Shown here: piece by piece, positions 18,204 through 27,760 of the stretch
Position numbering within the stretch: the stretch's first letter is position 1
Layout of the letters: each line of letters opens with the position of its first letter
Origin: Dyella_B humi
GTDB lineage: Bacteria > Pseudomonadota > Gammaproteobacteria > Xanthomonadales > Rhodanobacteraceae
Length of the DNA stretch: 64,000 nucleotides
Reading direction: 5' to 3'
Assembly (NCBI RefSeq): GCF_044904605.1
Contig: NZ_JADIKI010000021.1
Span: 496,001-560,000, forward strand
Notes under the pieces: generated by a model
What the model was told of the DNA's origin: nothing
What the model saw: the letters and a program-made list of their open reading frames with translations, nothing else
The model's database searches: none
Program-made: the position numbers and the translations under genes

Positions 18204-19130
18204 ATGCCGATCTACGATGCCGTCGAACGTATCACCTCTCCCGTCAGCGAACCGGCCGGTGTGGGTGAAAGCCCGGTATGGCGTGCGCAGGAATCCGCCT
18301 TGTATTGGGTGGATATCCCCGCCTGCAAGATCATTCGCCTGCATCTGGAAACCAGCGCACGCAGCGAGTGGGTGCTACCGGAAAAAGTCGCATGCATCAC
18401 CTTCGACCAACAAGGTACGGTGCTTGCCGGCATGGAAACCGGGCTTTTTGCGGTGGACTTGCCCGCTCGCGGCAAAGATCATTCAGAACCAGCGCACGCC
18501 ACGGTTCGCAGACTGGCTGCGCCGGTCTTCGCAGCACCCGGCATGCGTTTCAATGATGGCCGCTGCGATCGACAAGGCAACTTCTGGGCCGGCACGATGG
18601 TGCAGGATATGGCACAGGCCCAGCCAGCCGGTGCGCTGTACCGCTTCGACGCACAAGGAGACTTGTCCGCGCCGGCGATCGACGGCTTGATCGTGCAGAA
18701 CGGATTATCCTGGTCGCCCGACGGACGCACCATGTACCTGTCTGACTCCCACCCTTCCCGACGCCTGATCTGGGCTTTCGACTATGACATCGAAACGGGC
18801 GAGCCAAGCAGAAGGCGTGTGTTCGCGGATCTGAACCATTTCGTGGGAAGGCCGGATGGCGCCGCTGTCGATGCGGACGGTTGCTATTGGATCTGCGCCA
18901 ACGATGCGGCGCGTGTGCTTCGCTTTACGCCGGATGGCCGGCTTGACCGCAGCATTGAGCTGCCCGCGATAAAACCCTCGATGTGCGCGTTTGGCGGACC
19001 GGCACTCGACACCCTGTTCATTACCTCGATTCGCCCTGCCGAGGGTGCCAGCGAACACGATGGCCACGTGTTTGCGGTACGCCCCGGTGTACGCGGCTAT
19101 CCGGAAACCGCCTATGCCGGCGTGCTTTGA
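18204..19130 (+). CDS. SMP-30/gluconolactonase family aldarolactonase
   Basis: A 308-residue six-bladed beta-propeller of the SMP-30/regucalcin family. Metal ligands are conserved: Glu22 (GESPVW), Asn117 (RFNDGR), Asn166 (QNGLSW) and Asp181 (YLSDSH). In uronate oxidation clusters this family hydrolyses the aldarolactone made by uronate dehydrogenase to the open aldarate. The adjacent udh gene and gudD make that the likely role here. It starts at ATG 18204, eleven bases after the porin stop, with AAGGAC as ribosome-binding site. No signal peptide is seen. Exact lactone preference (glucaro or galactaro) is unknown. Confidence 0.9.
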   Translation: MPIYDAVERITSPVSEPAGVGESPVWRAQESALYWVDIPACKIIRLHLETSARSEWVLPEKVACITFDQQGTVLAGMETGLFAVDLPARGKDHSEPAHATVRRLAAPVFAAPGMRFNDGRCDRQGNFWAGTMVQDMAQAQPAGALYRFDAQGDLSAPAIDGLIVQNGLSWSPDGRTMYLSDSHPSRRLIWAFDYDIETGEPSRRRVFADLNHFVGRPDGAAVDADGCYWICANDAARVLRFTPDGRLDRSIELPAIKPSMCAFGGPALDTLFITSIRPAEGASEHDGHVFAVRPGVRGYPETAYAGVL

Positions 19131-19196
19131 CGTGCTGCTGCGCCGTCGCGTCATGCCAGGTAGTTTCTGCTCACCCTGCACGTGGAGCAAACGCTC

Positions 19197-20024
19197 ATGA
19201 CATCTGATCCACTCGCCCAGATAAGTACGCATTGCCACCGCCTGTTGTTGACCGGCGCAGCGGGAAAACTCGGCAACGTACTGCGCACGCGCCTGAAGCG
19301 CTACGCCGATATCCTGCGCGTATCTGATATCGCAGATCTCGGCACTGCCCTCCCACAAGAAGAACTCGCGCCTTGCAACCTTGCCGACAAAGAGGCCGTG
19401 CACGCACTGGTCACCGGCGTTGACGCCATCGTCCACATGGGTGGTGTATCGGTAGAGCGACCGTTCGAGGAAATACTGCCCGCCAATATCCAGGGCACCT
19501 ATCATCTTTACGAAGCTGCACGACGTCATGGCGTCCGGCGCGTCGTGTTCGCCAGTTCCAACCATGTCATCGGTTACTACCGGCAAGGTGACGTTATCGA
19601 TGCAAATGCCCCGACAAAGCCCGATGGTTATTACGGCATCAGCAAGGCATTCGGTGAGCAGTTGTCACGCTTCTACTTCGATCGCTACGGCATTGAAACG
19701 GTCTGTCTGCGCATCGGTTCCAGCTATCCGGAACCGATCGATCGGCGCATGCTGATCACCTGGCTGAGCTACGACGACCTGGAGCAGTTGATTTGCCGCG
19801 CCTTATTCGTTCCTGGCGTCGGGCACACGATTGTCTATGGCATGTCTGCGAATCGCGATGCGTGGTGGGATAACCGGCAGGCAGCGGCGCTGGGGTATAC
19901 GCCCGCCGACAGTTCCGAACCGTTCCGCGTCCATTTGGAGTCGACGCCGCCGCTTCCCGCCGATGATCCGGCGGGCTGGTATCAAGGAGGTGGCTTTGTG
20001 AAGGTTGGCTCGTTTGGAGACTGA
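19197..20024 (+). CDS. udh: NAD-dependent uronate dehydrogenase
   Basis: A 275-residue short-chain dehydrogenase (extended, epimerase-like) that oxidises D-galacturonate or D-glucuronate at C1 to the aldarolactone. The Rossmann Gly motif is TGAAGKLG near the N-terminus. VVFASSNHVIGYY carries the catalytic Ser region and Tyr146/Lys150 (YYGISK) complete the triad. IGSSYPEP and MLITWLSYDDL are typical of Udh. I chose ATG 19197, which has GGAG nine bases upstream; an in-frame GTG at 19182 is the alternative. It is the last gene of the locus, and its product feeds the preceding lactonase. Confidence 0.94.
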   Translation: MTSDPLAQISTHCHRLLLTGAAGKLGNVLRTRLKRYADILRVSDIADLGTALPQEELAPCNLADKEAVHALVTGVDAIVHMGGVSVERPFEEILPANIQGTYHLYEAARRHGVRRVVFASSNHVIGYYRQGDVIDANAPTKPDGYYGISKAFGEQLSRFYFDRYGIETVCLRIGSSYPEPIDRRMLITWLSYDDLEQLICRALFVPGVGHTIVYGMSANRDAWWDNRQAAALGYTPADSSEPFRVHLESTPPLPADDPAGWYQGGGFVKVGSFGD

Positions 20025-20298
20025 GCGCAGCACGCCGTGAATCGGCCTAAAGGCATTTGGCCCCACGCAATCTCGCCTCGAACTTCAACGAAGCCCAGAC
20101 CGGCTCCCTCCCCCCTTCGGGGAGAGGGTTGGGGTGAGGGGCCACGGCTTGCGTAGACGTTTGAACCCTTTAAACCGTTTTTGGCTTCGATCTCCGCGAC
20201 ACCATCGAGCATGGCGCGAGGTTGCCCCTCACCCCAGCCCTCTCTCCGGAGGGGAGAGGGCGTAGCAAGCTTTTAGCAATGTGCAAAAACGCAGAGCT
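20025..20298. repeat. Inverted pair of CTC-rich palindromes between udh and lysS
   Basis: No gene is seen between the convergent udh and lysS genes. Palindromes of the GGGAGAGGG family lie at 20106-20141 and, inverted, at 20225-20260. They may serve as a bidirectional transcription barrier. Confidence 0.65.
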
Positions 20299-21819
<1,521 letters not shown>

Positions 21820-21923
21820 GGAGATTCCATTGCTGCCGGCGCTCATTGGAGTGCCGAACATTTCTATTTATCTATCGCTGATTGCCAAACAACGGGATGG
21901 CTTTCTTCCGAAAACGCCGCTCG

Positions 21924-22238
21924 TCAGTCGTCTTTGCCGAACACATGCTTGACCGCGTGCTTGGTCGCATCCCAACCCTTGCGCGTGCCATGCCCAATGC
22001 CCTGGCCGGCTTCCTTCGCGCCATGTCCGATGCCTTGGCCCGCTTCTTTTGCGCCATGACCGATCGTTTTGGCAACATGCGCGGTTGCGTGCCCCACGTC
22101 GCGAGCGCCGTTGCCGATAGCATGTCCGGCGTTCTTCGCATCCTGCTTGACACCCTGGTCGGCTGCGTTCGCCATGTGGCTGAAGAACACCAAGCTTGCG
22201 CATGCAAACAGAACTGCGTAGATCGTCTTGCCGCTCAT
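21924..22238 (-). CDS. Secreted 11-residue tandem-repeat protein, LEA-like
   Basis: A 104-residue protein with a signal peptide (residues 1 to about 24, ending SHMANA). The mature part is almost entirely 11-residue units, most beginning Gly-His: GHAIGNGARDV, GHATAHVAKTI, GHGAKEAGQGI twice, then GHGTRKGWDAT, flanked by looser units. Eleven-residue amphipathic repeats occur in group 3 LEA proteins and apolipoproteins, where they form surface helices that protect proteins or membranes. The two identical peptide units are encoded by different codons, so the repeat is old and kept at protein level. Start ATG 22238 has AGGAG upstream. Function is unknown. Confidence 0.7.
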   Translation of the reverse strand: MSGKTIYAVLFACASLVFFSHMANAADQGVKQDAKNAGHAIGNGARDVGHATAHVAKTIGHGAKEAGQGIGHGAKEAGQGIGHGTRKGWDATKHAVKHVFGKDD

Positions 22239-22276
22239 GCTGTGACTCCTCGGTAGGTGGTCAGGCATCGCCATCA

Positions 22277-23402
22277 TCACGCATCGACGCGCTTGGCGCC
22301 GGCATCCAGGCCCGCTTTCAGGCTGGCTTCCACGAACTCGTCCAGGTCGCCGTCCAGCACCTTCTGCGTATCGGTGCGCTCGATGCCGGTGCGCAGATCC
22401 TTGATGCGGCTCTGGTCCAGCACGTAGTTGCGGATCTGGCTGCCCCAGCCGATATCGGACTTGGACGCTTCCAGCGCATCCTTTTCGGCATTGCGCTTTT
22501 GTATCTCCAGTTCGTACAGCTTGGCGGCCAGCATCTTCATGGCGCGGTCGCGGTTGGCGTGCTGGCTGCGCTCAGTTTGGCAGGCCACTACCACGCCCGT
22601 CGGAACGTGCGTGATACGCACGGCCGATTCGGTCTTGTTGACGTGCTGGCCACCGGCGCCGGACGAACGGTACACGTCGGTCTTGAGGTCGGCCGGATTG
22701 ATCTCGATGTCGATATCGTCGTCGACTTCCGGCGACACGAACACCGAGGTGAAGCTGGTGTGGCGGCGGTTGTCGGAATCGAACGGGCTCTTGCGCACCA
22801 GGCGGTGCACCCCGATTTCGGTTTTCAGCCAGCCGTAGGCGTAGTCGCCTTCCACGCGGAAAGTGGCGGACTTGATGCCGGCCACATCGCCCGCGCTCAC
22901 TTCCATCAGCTCGGTTTTCCAGCCGCGCGATTCACACCAGCGCAGGTACATGCGCAGCAACATTTCGGCCCAGTCCTGCGCCTCGGTACCGCCGGCACCA
23001 GCCTGAACGTCGACGAAGGCGTTCGTTGCATCCATCTTGCCGGAGAACATGCGCTGGAATTCCAGCTTGCTCACCTCGGCGTCAAGCTTGCCGACGTCGG
23101 CTTGTATGGATTGCACGGTGGCCTCGTCGCCGTCGGCGGCGGCCATTTCCAGCAGTTCGCCGGCGTCGGTCAGGCCTGCGGTGATGCGGTCGATGCCGCT
23201 GACAATGGTGTCGAGGCGGGCGCGTTCGCGGCCCAGCTCCTGCGCGCGCGGCGGGTCGTCCCACACGTTGGGACTTTCCAGTTCGCGGCTTACTTCTTCC
23301 AGACGCTCACGCTTGGCGTCGTAGTCAAAGATACCCCCTAAGCGACTCGATGCGACCGGTGAGGCCCGCGATCTGCGCGAGGATCGGATTGGTTTCGATC
23401 AT
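22277..23402 (-). CDS. prfB: Peptide chain release factor 2, with programmed +1 frameshift
   Basis: RF2 terminates translation at UGA and UAA. The gene reads from ATG 23402 through 25 codons to an in-frame TGA at 23327-23325. The site CTTTGAC is preceded by the Shine-Dalgarno-like AGGGGG, exactly the classical autoregulatory slip site. Skipping one base (T at 23327) joins codon 25 to the frame that continues to 22277, giving a 374-residue protein. The anticodon-like SPF tripeptide (KSPFDSDN) and the catalytic GGQ loop (GAGGQHVNK) are present. The frameshift must not be mistaken for a pseudogene. Confidence 0.97.
23319..23340 (-). promoter_or_regulatory. prfB programmed frameshift site
   Basis: On the minus strand the order is AGGGGG, then TATCTTTGAC. 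The CTT codon slips to TTT, the UGA stop codon follows, and C after UGA is the weak-termination context. Low RF2 favours frameshifting and so raises RF2 synthesis. Every known element of the site is intact. Confidence 0.95.
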
Positions 23403-23679
23403 GGTGGATAGAACCTGATGGGATGGCGCCTGAGGGGCGCGAGATAAACGGTAATCGTAGCAAAGCCGGCACGGAGGCGCCTAGTTGAGGGTGGAAATGG
23501 AGAGGCTTGCGATGATCCCACCGTCCGCCTCGCCGTCATTCCGGCGAAGGCCGGAATCCAGTGACTTGGAATTGCCTAAAAGGCTCTGGACCCCGGCTTT
23601 CGCCGGGGCGACGATGAGGTGTAACTGAGATTCGACGCTAATCAGGTCCCCGGAGAGGAGAAGAAGAAACAGCGTGCGA
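23403..23679. repeat. Inverted CATTCCGGCGAAGGCCGGAAT repeats between asnB and prfB
   Basis: No gene is seen. Two members of the CATTCCGG/CCGGAATG family face each other at about 23533-23562 and 23585-23613, followed by GGTCCCCGGAGAGGAG near 23645. Confidence 0.6.
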
Positions 23680-25350
23680 TTACGGCACAGCCTCCAACGC
23701 ATTCGCATGCACCCCGCGCACAGCACGTCCGGACGGATCGGCCATCGCTGCAAACGCCGGATCCCACGCCAGCGCCGCGGGCGATGAGCAGGCGATCGAC
23801 TTGCCGCCCGGCACTGTCGCGGCGGAGGCTTCGCCGGGGAAGAATTTCTCGAAGATGCGGCGATACAGATAGGCCTCTTTCGTCGCCGGCGTGTTGAAGG
23901 GATAGCGGGAAGCGGCGGCGGCGAATTCGCGATCGCTTACCGCCTGCTCGGCGTGCGCTTTCAGACCGTCGATCCAGCCATAGCCCACGCCATCGCTGAA
24001 TTGCTCCTTCTGTCGCCACAGGATGGATTCCGGTAGCGCACCGGCAAAGGCTTCGCGCAGCACGGCTTTTTCGATGCGCCCGTTGCCGGCCATCTTGTGC
24101 GCGGCATCCATGCTCATGGCCGTTTCCATGAATTCCAGATCGAGGAACGGCACGCGCGCCTCCACGCCCCACGCCATCATCGACTTGTTCGCGCGCAGGC
24201 AGTCGTAGCTGTGTAGCGCGTCGAGCTTGCGCACGGTTTCCTCGTGGAAGGCTTCGGCCGAAGGCGCTTTGTGGAAATACAAATAGCCGCCGAAGATTTC
24301 GTCCGCCCCCTCGCCGGAAAGCACCATCTTCACCCCCATCGCCTTGATGCGCCGGGCCAGCAGGTACATGGGCGTGGAGGCGCGGATGGTGGTGACGTCG
24401 TAGGTTTCGATGTGGCGGATGACTTCCGGCAATGCATCCAACCCTTCCCAGAAGTTGTAGACGAAACCGTGGTGCACGGTACCCAGTGCATCAGCCACCA
24501 CCTTTGCCGCGGCCAGATCGGGCGAGCCTTCCAAACCGATGGCAAAGGAATGCAGGCGCGGCCACCAAGCTTCGCTGCGGTCGTCATCTTCCACGCGCTC
24601 GCGCGCAAAACGTGCCGCACAGGCGGCAACCAGCGAGGAATCCAGACCGCCTGACAGCAGCACGCCGTAAGGCACGTCCGTCATCAACTGACGATGCACG
24701 GCCTGCTCGAACGCTTTGCGCAATTCGCCTGGGCCGTGGCCTTTCGTCGCCACGTAATCACGCCACGGACGCTCGTAATAGCGCTGCAATTCCCCTGTGG
24801 CGTTGTCGTATACGTGTCCCGGCGGAAAGGGTGCGACGTCCGCGCACACGCCAACCAGCGCCTTCATCTCCGAGGCCACGCATAGCCGCCCTTGCGCATC
24901 GTGGCCCCAATACAGTGGACATACGCCGATGGGATCACGCGCGATCAAGTAACGCTTCGCATCGCCATCCCACAGGGCGAACGAAAAAATGCCGTTGAGC
25001 TTGTTGAGGAAATCCGCACCGTGTTCGCGGTAGAGCGCGTTGATCACTTCGCAGTCCGAACCGGTGGTGAAATCGTAGCCGCTGTGCGCGCGCAGCTCGC
25101 GATGGTTGTAGATCTCGCCGTTCACTGCCAGCGCAAGATGGCCGTCGCGCGAGCGCAGCGGCTGCGCGCCGCTGGCCGGATCGACGATGGCCAGGCGCTC
25201 GTGCACCAGGATCACGCCGGTGTCCACGAATACTCCGCTCCAATCCGGCCCGCGATGGCGCTGGCGCTGTGACAGCTCCAGGGCCAGCAGGCGTAAGGCG
25301 GCCAGGTCGTCGCCCGGCTGAAGATCGAACATTCCAAAAATGGCGCACAT
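23680..25350 (-). CDS. asnB: Asparagine synthetase B, glutamine-hydrolysing
   Basis: A 556-residue enzyme making asparagine from aspartate, ATP and glutamine. The N-terminal class II amidotransferase domain has the nucleophile Cys2 (MCAIFG), RHRGPDWSG, the LAVNGEIYNH loop and GSDCEV. The synthetase domain has the PP-loop SGGLDSSLVAA and SGEGADEIFGGY. Length matches E. coli AsnB (554). The start ATG 25350 must be used, because Cys must be residue 2. Directly upstream on the same strand lies an intrinsic terminator preceded by a short frame rich in Asn codons, which points to control by transcription attenuation. Confidence 0.97.
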   Translation of the reverse strand: MCAIFGMFDLQPGDDLAALRLLALELSQRQRHRGPDWSGVFVDTGVILVHERLAIVDPASGAQPLRSRDGHLALAVNGEIYNHRELRAHSGYDFTTGSDCEVINALYREHGADFLNKLNGIFSFALWDGDAKRYLIARDPIGVCPLYWGHDAQGRLCVASEMKALVGVCADVAPFPPGHVYDNATGELQRYYERPWRDYVATKGHGPGELRKAFEQAVHRQLMTDVPYGVLLSGGLDSSLVAACAARFARERVEDDDRSEAWWPRLHSFAIGLEGSPDLAAAKVVADALGTVHHGFVYNFWEGLDALPEVIRHIETYDVTTIRASTPMYLLARRIKAMGVKMVLSGEGADEIFGGYLYFHKAPSAEAFHEETVRKLDALHSYDCLRANKSMMAWGVEARVPFLDLEFMETAMSMDAAHKMAGNGRIEKAVLREAFAGALPESILWRQKEQFSDGVGYGWIDGLKAHAEQAVSDREFAAAASRYPFNTPATKEAYLYRRIFEKFFPGEASAATVPGGKSIACSSPAALAWDPAFAAMADPSGRAVRGVHANALEAVP

Positions 25351-25389
25351 GGTGGATTTCCTTTAGTTCGCTCGGTGAGTAAAACGCTG

Positions 25390-25425
25390 AAAAACAAAAG
25401 GGCCCGCACTTTGGCGGGCCCTTTT
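25390..25425 (-). terminator. Intrinsic terminator in the asnB leader (attenuator)
   Basis: On the minus strand, GGGCCCGC and GCGGGCCC form an 8-bp GC stem with a six-base loop (CAAAGT), extended by flanking A:T pairs. The run TTTTGTTTTT follows (25399 to 25390). On the plus strand the hairpin lacks such a T tract, so it works towards asnB. Its position about 40 bp upstream of the asnB start is what makes it an attenuator rather than the end of a gene. Confidence 0.85.
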
Positions 25426-25450
25426 GCGTGTGTATGGTTGGTTCTTTCGT

Positions 25451-25579
25451 CTACACGCTGGCCCACCCGCGGTTGCAGGTATTGTTATTAGCGTTGTTAT
25501 TCAGGAACGTTGCAGCCACGGCAGCATCGACCGCGAGGGCGGCGAAATTTTGTGGGTGGCGGGCAAGGAAGGCGTGCAT
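25451..25579 (-). CDS. Putative asparagine-rich leader peptide of asnB
   Basis: A 42-codon frame ending at TAG 25453-25451. Near its end it encodes NNNANNNTCN, seven Asn codons in ten, followed by RGWASV and stop, about 25 bp before the terminator stem. The segment GGTGGGCC (25467-25460), lying between the Asn codons and the stop, can pair with GGCCCGCC in the 5' arm of the terminator over eight bases (one G-U) and would then prevent it forming. The start is uncertain: ATG 25579 is used here, while ATG 25636, GTG 25519 and a farther ATG near 25740 are also in frame, and none has a strong ribosome-binding site. Confidence 0.6.
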   Translation of the reverse strand: MHAFLARHPQNFAALAVDAAVAATFLNNNANNNTCNRGWASV

Positions 25580-25769
25580 GGGGCCGACTACAGCACAAGC
25601 CGGAACGGTGCGCAAGCCGTCACGCGCCGTGCACATCCTGCCCGACCAACCGCTTTCCTTCACGTCGCCTTGCCTCTCTGCTTGCTGAGATTTCACGCCG
25701 GCCAAGGGTTCTGGGGAGACCGGCCTGACTCCCACCATGTAAAGCGCGCTTCCATTCGAGGGACGAACC

Positions 25770-27257
25770 ATGGGACGGACGAAGTGCTTGGGCAGCTTGC
25801 TGACGTTTGCCTTGCTGTCGCCTGCTGCGTTTGCGCAGGACCAGACGCAACGGCTGCAGCAGGAAGTGGACGAACTGAAGACAACAGTGCAGGCCCTGCA
25901 GGCCGAGGTGAAGGCGCTGAAAGCGGAACGGGTGCAAACCGTCACGCCGACCACCCCAGCCGCGGCGCCCGCGCCCTCGGCGTCGCCTACCGCAGCGAGT
26001 GCCGCCGCCACGCAGGTTACCGAGGTGCCCAGCACCCAGGTGGATGCGCTCGGGCTCTCCCACGCGGAACGCTCGCCGCTGCCGCCCCAGCAAAGCGTGT
26101 CCGAGGACCAGGATTCCGCCTCGCGCATCGACAACGAAGCGCCACCTACCGATCCGGCGCTGCAAGGCTTCATCCAGATTCCCGGTACGGAGACCATCGC
26201 CCGCATCGGCGGCTACGCCAAGCTGGACATGATCTACGACACCCGCAGCATCGGTTCACCGGATGCGTTCGCCACCTCGGCCATTCCGGTGCCCGCGCCG
26301 CACGACAACAGCGGCAACTTCAATCTGCAGGCACGCCAGACACGCTTCAGCCTGGACATCCGACGCCCGACCATTTTCGACGAAACGCTGCGCTTCTATT
26401 TCGAGAACGATTTCTACGGCGGCGGCAATGGCCAGTATGGTTTCCGCCTGCGCCAGGCTTATGGCCAGCTCGGCAACACGTATGCGGGTTTCGGCTGGTC
26501 GTCCTTCACCGACGTTGATGCGATTCCCGATACGCTGGATTTTGCCGGTCCCAACAGCGTGATCGCGACGCGGCGCGCGGGCATCCATCAGTTCTTCCAT
26601 CTGGGCGAAAGCAGCAGCCTGACGTTGGCTGCCGAACAGCCTTCCTCCGAGGTAAGCGCCTTCGATCCTTCGATGAACGTGCATGGCACGCAACACATGC
26701 CGGACGTGATCGCAGCGGTGCGGACCGAACAAAACTGGGGCCATCTGCAACTGGGCGGCCTGGTGCGCCAGCTCGGTTACAGCGACAACGAACAGAACCG
26801 CCGCATGCTGGCAGGCGGTGCGCAGCTGACCGGTTCGTTCAAGCTGGGCAGCTTTGCCTCCTACGGCGACCTGCTGATGTTCGGTCTCAACTGGGGTAAA
26901 GGTATCGCGCGTTATCTCAACGATCTGGGCGGCGCCAATCTGGATGCCGTCGTAAGCCAGGACGGCAGGCTGCATATATTGAGCGAATGGGGCGCCTACG
27001 CCGGCTATACGCATTACTGGAGCGAAAACTGGCGCAGCAACTTGGTCTATGGCGCGCTGCGTATGCCGCGTTCATCCTGGCTCGGCGCGACCGATTTCCG
27101 CGACAGCAATTACGGTGCAGCCAATCTGCTATGGACGCCTGCGCCCACGCTCACCGTAGGTTTGGAATTGCTGCACGGCCGGCTGGAAGTGCAGGACAAC
27201 CGTTACAACACCGATACGCGTATCCAGGGTTCGGTGCAGTACAGCTTCATCAAATAG
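25770..27257 (+). CDS. DcaP-like trimeric outer-membrane porin
   Basis: A 495-residue outer-membrane protein. A signal peptide (1 to about 22, ending AAFAQ) precedes a coiled-coil stretch at about 25-55 (LQQEVDELKTTVQALQAEVK). An Ala/Pro-rich linker to about residue 115 follows, then a beta-barrel from about 145 (IARIGGYAKLDMIYD) to the C-terminal strand VQYSFIK. This coiled-coil-plus-barrel plan is that of DcaP-like porins, which form trimers and pass dicarboxylates or other organic anions. ATG 25770 is preceded by GAGGGACGAACC. The substrate is unknown; the gene is divergent from asnB. Confidence 0.85.
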   Translation: MGRTKCLGSLLTFALLSPAAFAQDQTQRLQQEVDELKTTVQALQAEVKALKAERVQTVTPTTPAAAPAPSASPTAASAAATQVTEVPSTQVDALGLSHAERSPLPPQQSVSEDQDSASRIDNEAPPTDPALQGFIQIPGTETIARIGGYAKLDMIYDTRSIGSPDAFATSAIPVPAPHDNSGNFNLQARQTRFSLDIRRPTIFDETLRFYFENDFYGGGNGQYGFRLRQAYGQLGNTYAGFGWSSFTDVDAIPDTLDFAGPNSVIATRRAGIHQFFHLGESSSLTLAAEQPSSEVSAFDPSMNVHGTQHMPDVIAAVRTEQNWGHLQLGGLVRQLGYSDNEQNRRMLAGGAQLTGSFKLGSFASYGDLLMFGLNWGKGIARYLNDLGGANLDAVVSQDGRLHILSEWGAYAGYTHYWSENWRSNLVYGALRMPRSSWLGATDFRDSNYGAANLLWTPAPTLTVGLELLHGRLEVQDNRYNTDTRIQGSVQYSFIK

Positions 27258-27279
27258 CCAACCTACCATTGCGGCGGCT

Positions 27280-27645
27280 TCAGATGGAAGATGCCCAACG
27301 AATCGCTTCATCCAGTTCGGCGTCGGAGAACAACTTAAATTGCGTGGGCATGGCAAATCCGAACATGCTCGACATCACGCGAACCCAGCCGACATCCGTG
27401 ACCAGCGCCGTGCGCTCCCAGCCGCTGATGTGGCGAAAACCAAGCTTTACGTCGTCCCACATCGCACCGGGGGCGAAGCCAGTGAAATCATCACCGATGT
27501 GGATCAACAGGCGCAGCTTGCGGTTCAACGCAAAAGCCGCCTCGATATCCGGCACCATCACTTCCTCGTAGTCCTGCGCGGTCACCAAGCCACGCATGCG
27601 AAAACCGAGGACACCCGCCGGCAGGGAAGGAAGTTGCTCGATCAT
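27280..27645 (-). CDS. SpoIIAA-like (STAS-fold) protein
   Basis: A 121-residue cytosolic protein resembling the SpoIIAA-like family (PF11964 type), a STAS-related fold found widely in proteobacteria without a defined role. Recognisable parts are VLGFRMRGLVTAQDYEEVMVP near the N-terminus, LRLLIHIGDDFTGF in the middle and VRVMSSMFG towards the end. The start ATG 27645 has AAGGAGC upstream. It is convergent with the porin gene and stands alone. Confidence 0.8.
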   Translation of the reverse strand: MIEQLPSLPAGVLGFRMRGLVTAQDYEEVMVPDIEAAFALNRKLRLLIHIGDDFTGFAPGAMWDDVKLGFRHISGWERTALVTDVGWVRVMSSMFGFAMPTQFKLFSDAELDEAIRWASSI

Positions 27646-27760
27646 GACGATGCTCCTTGGTGCTTCGCATGTGAACTATCCAAGTGCCATTTAACCGCAA
27701 GCTCAAGTGAAGTCGTGTGAAATTTTTCGGTGACTCACTGCTGTGTAGTCGGGCGCACCG

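Larger units (their letters stand above)
25351..25769. promoter_or_regulatory. asnB leader and divergent promoter region
   Basis: This 419-bp gap between the divergent asnB and porin genes holds the attenuator and leader frame described separately (25390-25579). The rest, 25580-25769, must contain the promoters of both genes. I cannot point to convincing -35/-10 boxes. The leader reading frame stays open on the minus strand through this region into the porin gene, so a longer leader peptide cannot be excluded. Confidence 0.45.

Noticed and set aside
23266..23402. prfB as a frameshifted pseudogene
   Set aside because: The stop at codon 26 sits in the exact programmed frameshift context known for RF2, so the gene is intact.
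25580..26206. A real 251-residue protein extending the Asn leader frame across the divergent porin gene
   Set aside because: The frame runs antisense into the porin coding region and has no family features there; only its last part with the Asn codons and terminator context is supported.
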